Source of the DNA: JAFGFG01 sp964442905
GTDB taxonomy: Archaea; Aenigmatarchaeota; Aenigmatarchaeia; QMZP01; JAFGSV01
Length of the DNA: 64,000 bases
Assembly (NCBI GenBank): GCA_964442905.1
Contig: CAYUBD010000002.1
Span: 1-64,000 of the forward strand
Direction: 5' to 3'
Shown: positions 60,486 through 64,000 of the stretch, in pieces
How the letters are laid out: the number at the start of each line of letters is the position of its first letter
How positions within the stretch are numbered: the first letter of the stretch is position 1
The notes under the pieces: model-generated
Told to the model about the DNA's origin: nothing
Database searches by the model: none
Seen by the model: the letters and a program-made list of their open reading frames with translations, nothing else
Program-made: the position numbers and the translations under genes

Positions 60486-62600
60486 ATGACCGGGGTGGGA
60501 GGCATGGCTACGCAGACTGAAAAGAAAGAATCAAGGAATTTCCGGAGCTTGACGGTTACTTTGGCTGTCGCATTTTTAGCCTTGAGCTCATCAGTCCTGA
60601 TGATTGCCATCTGCCTAGACATATATTTCAGTTTCCAAACACAACGGGAAGTCATTACAAGCATGCAGCAGTTGATTGCAAGAGAGGCGGCCAATACAGC
60701 CGAGGGATTCATCCAGGAAAAATTCAGCGTTTTAGAAGTATCATCCACTCTTGGCAGTCTGGCAAACGAACAACGGGGAGAACAGAAACTGATACTGGAA
60801 AAATTACTTGGCGCTGAACCAGCCTTCCGCAAGATTGTCCTGTTGGACACGGAGAAACGGGAGCTGGCGAAAGTATCCCGCATGTCAGGCCTGCCATCGT
60901 TCCAATTTACAAACCTGTCCATCAACGACGTTTTCCTTCAGGTCGGCTCGGAAAAAGAGTACATCGGGCCGCTGTATATCGATGAAGTGACAGGCGAACC
61001 GATGGTAATAATGGCCGTTCCGGTCAAAAACGTCTTCGGTGATTTTGATGGTGTTTTGATAGCGGAAGTGAACCTGAAATTCCTCTGGGATGTGGTGGAT
61101 ACTATCAAGGTCGGCAAGAGCGGCGTGGCATACGTAGTCGACAGGCAGGGCAGCCTGATAGCCTTTGGCGACATCAGCCGTGTTCTTAAGGGAGAAAAAT
61201 TGAACCGCCTGGAAAAAGTGAAGGACTTCATGGAGGATGCGAATCAAACAGCCAGAAGCGAATATGATACGACTATTGGCATCCTCGGTACGGATGTCGT
61301 ATCCAGTTATGTGCCGCTTGGCATGCCCGATTGGGCGGTCGTGGTCGAACTGCCGGTCCAGGAGGCGTATGGACCGGTGTTCGAGAGGATTATGATATCG
61401 ATTTGGATAATGCTGCTGAGCATTGTCATGGCAATCACAGTCGGCGTCTATCTTGCAAGAAGAATCACGAAACCGATAATAGGCCTGAGAAATGCCGCCA
61501 TCAAGATAGGTCAGGGCTTGCTGGACACGGACATAAAAATAACATCAAAAAACGAAATAGGCGAACTGGCTTCGGCTTTCACCCAGATGACGGTCGACCT
61601 TAGGAAATCAAGGGCCGAACTTGAAGGATACAGTAAGAATCTAGAAAGACAATTTACGGAAAGAACGAAAGACCTGCAGGATAAGGTGCAGGAACTGACA
61701 GAGACGAAGGCAGCTGTCCTTAACATGATGGAGGATATGGACGAGGCAAACAGGAATCTTGTGCAGACACATGATGAACTGAGGGGAACCATGAAAGAAC
61801 TGGCGGAGACTGACGTGAAGAAGGATCAGTTCATCTCCATAGCCGCTCATGAACTCAAGACGCCGCTGACATCCATCCACGGCTTCTCACAGCTTCTCCA
61901 GAACAGGAAGATTTCCAACAATTTCACGAAGAGGAACAAATACCTGAAGATAATGGACCATGAGACGAAAAGACTCGGAAAGCTTGTCAGCGACATACTG
62001 GACCTTTCAAGGATAGACCTTGGAACAGTAAGAATTGCGTTGTCATCTGTTGATCTGAACAGTTTCATGGAGAATATCCAAAAAGAGATGGAAATCCACA
62101 TTAGAGGGAAGAATCTGAAATCTGAGTATGATATAGAGAAACACCTGCCTAAGATAATCACAGATAGTGAGAAACTGTCGGAAATACTCATAAACCTCAT
62201 AAACAATGCCGTGAAATACTCAGAGAAGGGCAAGATAACAGTAAAGGCGTTTGTAGAAGACGGGCATGTGCATTTCATAGTGAAGGATACAGGGATAGGA
62301 ATACCGGAAAATCAGTATGGAAAGATATTCGACAGGTTCTATCAGATTGATTCAACCTACACGAGAAAAGTCGGGGGCACAGGTCTCGGTCTATCCCTGT
62401 GCAAGGAATTCGTGGAAATACTTGGCGGCAGCATATGGGTAAAAAGTGATGTTGGCAAGGGCAGTGAATTCCACTTCACGATGCCCTTCAAGAGCACATT
62501 GAAGGAAAATATCAGGAAAGTAGAAAAAGAAGGGAAAGAGAAACTCAGAAAATCTGAAAAACTGCAGGAAGATATGAAAAAACTCGGCTTTGGGAAGTGA
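60486..62600 (+). CDS. Membrane sensor histidine kinase: Cache-type sensor, HAMP, HisKA, HATPase_c
   Basis: About 704 residues from the ATG at 60486; ATG 60504 is an alternative (neither has a well-spaced Shine-Dalgarno). A membrane helix near 20-45 is followed by an extracellular double-Cache-like sensor (KIVLLDTEKRELAKVSRM, GPLYIDEVTGEPMVIMAVPV, GKSGVAYVVDRQGSLIAFGD), a second helix at about 302-324, HAMP, coiled coil, then the kinase: H box SIAAHELKTPLTSIHGF with phospho-His 455, N box INLINNAVKYS, G1 DTGIGIP, F box FDRFYQ and G2 GTGLGLSL. All catalytic motifs are intact. The facing response regulator 7 nt beyond the stop is the likely partner. Of 32 arginine codons, the first 11 (sensor) include 8 CGN, and the remaining 21 (second membrane helix to end) are all AGA/AGG, a mosaic pattern. 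Confidence 0.92.
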   Translation: MTGVGGMATQTEKKESRNFRSLTVTLAVAFLALSSSVLMIAICLDIYFSFQTQREVITSMQQLIAREAANTAEGFIQEKFSVLEVSSTLGSLANEQRGEQKLILEKLLGAEPAFRKIVLLDTEKRELAKVSRMSGLPSFQFTNLSINDVFLQVGSEKEYIGPLYIDEVTGEPMVIMAVPVKNVFGDFDGVLIAEVNLKFLWDVVDTIKVGKSGVAYVVDRQGSLIAFGDISRVLKGEKLNRLEKVKDFMEDANQTARSEYDTTIGILGTDVVSSYVPLGMPDWAVVVELPVQEAYGPVFERIMISIWIMLLSIVMAITVGVYLARRITKPIIGLRNAAIKIGQGLLDTDIKITSKNEIGELASAFTQMTVDLRKSRAELEGYSKNLERQFTERTKDLQDKVQELTETKAAVLNMMEDMDEANRNLVQTHDELRGTMKELAETDVKKDQFISIAAHELKTPLTSIHGFSQLLQNRKISNNFTKRNKYLKIMDHETKRLGKLVSDILDLSRIDLGTVRIALSSVDLNSFMENIQKEMEIHIRGKNLKSEYDIEKHLPKIITDSEKLSEILINLINNAVKYSEKGKITVKAFVEDGHVHFIVKDTGIGIPENQYGKIFDRFYQIDSTYTRKVGGTGLGLSLCKEFVEILGGSIWVKSDVGKGSEFHFTMPFKSTLKENIRKVEKEGKEKLRKSEKLQEDMKKLGFGK

Positions 62601-62607
62601 GTAGTGA

Positions 62608-62988
62608 CTAACCGAGAATTTTCTTTATTCTTACCAAAAGGTCGTCATTGTCGAACGGTTTTGTTATATAGTCAAGGACGTTCATGTTCTTCAGTTTATC
62701 CCTTCCGGACTCAGAGAACTTTGCGACTGTCACAAAAGCAACCTTCAGGTTTTTGGTCTTCGGATCACCCCTTATTTTCTCGCAAACCTCCCTGCCGCTC
62801 ATCCCTGGCATCATCATGTCAAGGAGGACGAGGTCTGGTGTGACATCCTTGAGCTTCTGCAGGCATACATCACCGCTGTCTGCTGTTATGACTTCATAAT
62901 CTTCAGTTTCCAAGATAGCTGTCAGAAGTTCAAGCAGGCTTTCATCATCGTCAACGACCATGATTTTTTTCTTTGCCATAATTATCAT
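62608..62988 (-). CDS. CheY-like single-domain response regulator
   Basis: A 126-residue receiver domain with no output domain. The acidic pocket is VVDDDES, the phospho-acceptor is Asp 57 in LVLLDMMMPGMSG, the switch Thr is in FVTVAK (Thr 87) and the conserved Lys is in YITKPFD (Lys 110). The ATG at 62988 shares its A with the stop TAA of the upstream gene (TAATG); an internal ATG three codons later (MAKKKIMVVDDDES) is equally family-like. Upstream and co-transcribed is the RecA-fold protein. The regulator converges on the histidine kinase gene, its probable phosphodonor, and since it lacks a DNA-binding domain it likely acts by protein contact. Confidence 0.92.
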   Translation of the reverse strand: MIIMAKKKIMVVDDDESLLELLTAILETEDYEVITADSGDVCLQKLKDVTPDLVLLDMMMPGMSGREVCEKIRGDPKTKNLKVAFVTVAKFSESGRDKLKNMNVLDYITKPFDNDDLLVRIKKILG

Positions 62989-63578
62989 TACGCTGCGTTA
63001 TTATTAATATCTTCGTTTTTTGTCATGTCTATCTTCTTGTCGGCGAACATCTCAAGGTCCTTTGTCAGCATATTCACATCATCTACAGGCACGCCCTCAT
63101 CCTTGAGTATTATGAATAGTTTCTTTGTGTTTTCATGCCTCTTTTCTGATACAATATTGCTGGTGAACTTTACAATGGATGATGTATGCTGGTAAATGAG
63201 AAGCGTTGATATCGTGTCGAAAACAACGACACTGCAGTTCTTCTCATCAACTGCGCTTACTATAGCCTTTCTGATATCTTCCATGTCATCCGGTGATGAG
63301 ATGAATATGCAGTTATCAGCTGGTTTGGGTGCTTCATAATGGGAACTTAGCACGTCTATGAATATGAAATCGTCTATATCCACGCCTTTATTATTAAGGT
63401 CGTCTACAACATCGGCATATGGCTTGCTGAGGCATAGATAACATATCTTGCTTTTTGTTTTTTCAACTGATCTTACGATGTTTTCCAGTTTCCTGACATA
63501 CGCCTTTTCTTCCAGGAGTATCAAGAGAAACCGATTGTCAGTTATGTCCTTAAGCAAGCCTGCATCCATGTCGTTCAT
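62988..63578 (-). CDS. Degenerate RecA/KaiC-fold protein lacking a P-loop (copy 2)
   Basis: A 196-residue cytoplasmic protein, paralogue of the one at 56660-57181: FLLILLEEKAYVRKLENIV, ICYLCLSKPYADVV, CIFISSPDDMEDIRKAIVS, VVVFDTISTLLIYQHTS, KLFIILKDEGV line up in order with that protein. The Walker B-like VVFDT is kept, the Walker A is missing. It overlaps the CheY-like gene by one base, so it is co-expressed with it and may act with phosphorylated regulator. Start ATG at 63578; a second ATG three codons later is possible. An AT-rich TTTATTA about 25-30 nt upstream on the minus strand is the likely TATA box. Confidence 0.75.
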   Translation of the reverse strand: MNDMDAGLLKDITDNRFLLILLEEKAYVRKLENIVRSVEKTKSKICYLCLSKPYADVVDDLNNKGVDIDDFIFIDVLSSHYEAPKPADNCIFISSPDDMEDIRKAIVSAVDEKNCSVVVFDTISTLLIYQHTSSIVKFTSNIVSEKRHENTKKLFIILKDEGVPVDDVNMLTKDLEMFADKKIDMTKNEDINNNAA

Positions 63579-63688
63579 AGATGAATATTGATAACTTTGC
63601 TTAATAAACGTTGTTTAAAATGCATATTTTACAGTTTTGTTTAAACTTGATATCAAAACATTTAAATAATATCTCTAAAGATTAAAAC
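63579..63688. promoter_or_regulatory. Divergent promoter region with two GTTTAAA motifs
   Basis: Holds TTTAAATA (about 63660-63667) about 26 nt before the plus-strand ATG at 63689, consistent with a leaderless mRNA, and a TTTATTA-type box for the minus-strand gene (about 63600-63606). GTTTAAAC (63639-63646) and GTTTAAAA (63613-63620) lie between them. Confidence 0.6.
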
Positions 63689-64000
63689 ATGAGTTCTATT
63701 GATACCAAGATTCATGACACCACGCTCAGAGACGGCGAACAGATGCCGGGTGTTGCTTTTGGTTTCAATGAAAAAATCAGGCTTGCGGAAAAGATAATGG
63801 AATTCGGGGCAGGGATTATTGACATAATGCCTGTTGTTTCCGATTCTGAATTCAGGGTCACGATGGAACTGACAGACATGTTCGGTAAGCGCGTTTCTCC
63901 TACGTGCAGGATAAAAAAGGCAGATATAGACATGGCAATGGAGACCGGCGCTGAGAGGATTACGCTGTTTGCACCGGTCTCGGACCTTCATATAACCAAG
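63689..64000 (+). CDS. LeuA/homocitrate/citramalate-synthase family enzyme, N-terminal part
   Basis: The first 104 codons are present; the gene runs off the right edge. The N-terminus contains KIHDTTLRDGEQMPGVAF, the DRE-TIM metallolyase signature with the catalytic Arg-Asp and metal-binding Asp, followed by LAEKIMEFGAGIIDIMPVV and ERITLFAPVSDLHITK, as in 2-isopropylmalate, homocitrate and citramalate synthases. These condense acetyl-CoA with a 2-oxoacid. Substrate choice cannot be decided from this part. The start follows a TATA-like box by about 26 nt with no ribosome site, so translation is probably leaderless. It appears unrelated to the surface-protein island. Confidence 0.9.
   Translation, partial: MSSIDTKIHDTTLRDGEQMPGVAFGFNEKIRLAEKIMEFGAGIIDIMPVVSDSEFRVTMELTDMFGKRVSPTCRIKKADIDMAMETGAERITLFAPVSDLHITK

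Noticed and set aside
63662..63991. Minus-strand frame of 109 codons at the right edge
   Set aside because: It is antisense to the clearly recognisable LeuA-family N-terminus.

Overview
The window reads as an archaeal metagenome-type scaffold; a 100-N assembly gap lies at 37907-38006. Archaeal signs are TATA-type boxes 25-35 bp before start codons, several genes apparently leaderless, ATA and AGA/AGG codon preference in most genes, a dolichol-phosphate-sugar type glycosylation set, surface proteins very rich in Asn-X-Ser/Thr sequons, and a HerA-type ATPase. GC content looks close to 45-48%. No rRNA, tRNA or phylogenetic marker is present, so I do not name the lineage. No stretch longer than 300 bases lacks a gene.

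Left region (1-48247, minus strand, read right to left). One tightly packed transcription unit encodes a small sequon-rich membrane-anchored protein (47456-48247), a two-helix surface protein (46189-47463), a giant protein of nominally 13,303 residues (6281-46192), a cytoplasmic coiled-coil protein (4249-6249), and the first 1,415 residues of another large exported protein running off the left edge (1-4247). The junctions are 8-nt and 4-nt overlaps, a 31-nt gap with a strong Shine-Dalgarno, and a 1-nt gap. The giant has a signal peptide, about 12,900 extracellular residues of Ig-like and other beta modules, one transmembrane helix, and a cytoplasmic HerA/FtsK-superfamily ATPase domain at its very C-terminus. 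This surface-giant plus inner-ATPase fusion is the most remarkable item here. A divergent winged-helix regulator (48360-48812) sits beside the operon, with a perfect 16-bp palindrome in the shared promoter region.

Middle region (48815-52479). An alkaline-phosphatase/sulfatase-superfamily exported enzyme (minus) is divergent from a polyprenyl-phosphate glycosyltransferase and a membrane GT-C glycosyltransferase (plus). They probably decorate the sequon-rich surface proteins.

Right region (52537-63578). A second multidomain surface protein (LamG, Ig-like, three membrane segments, cytoplasmic helical hairpins) is followed by a degenerate RecA-fold protein, a phosphate-type solute-binding lipoprotein, a kinase-less Cache/HAMP receptor, a TrpX-type solute-binding lipoprotein and a Cache/HAMP histidine kinase. 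A CheY-like regulator and a second degenerate RecA-fold protein face them on the minus strand. No permease or ABC ATPase accompanies the binding proteins, so they look sensory.

Right edge (63689-64000). This is the start of a LeuA/homocitrate-synthase-family gene. Taken together, the window looks like a surface-interaction island: a giant glycoprotein machine powered or controlled from inside by an ATPase, a glycosylation cassette, and a sensory cluster.
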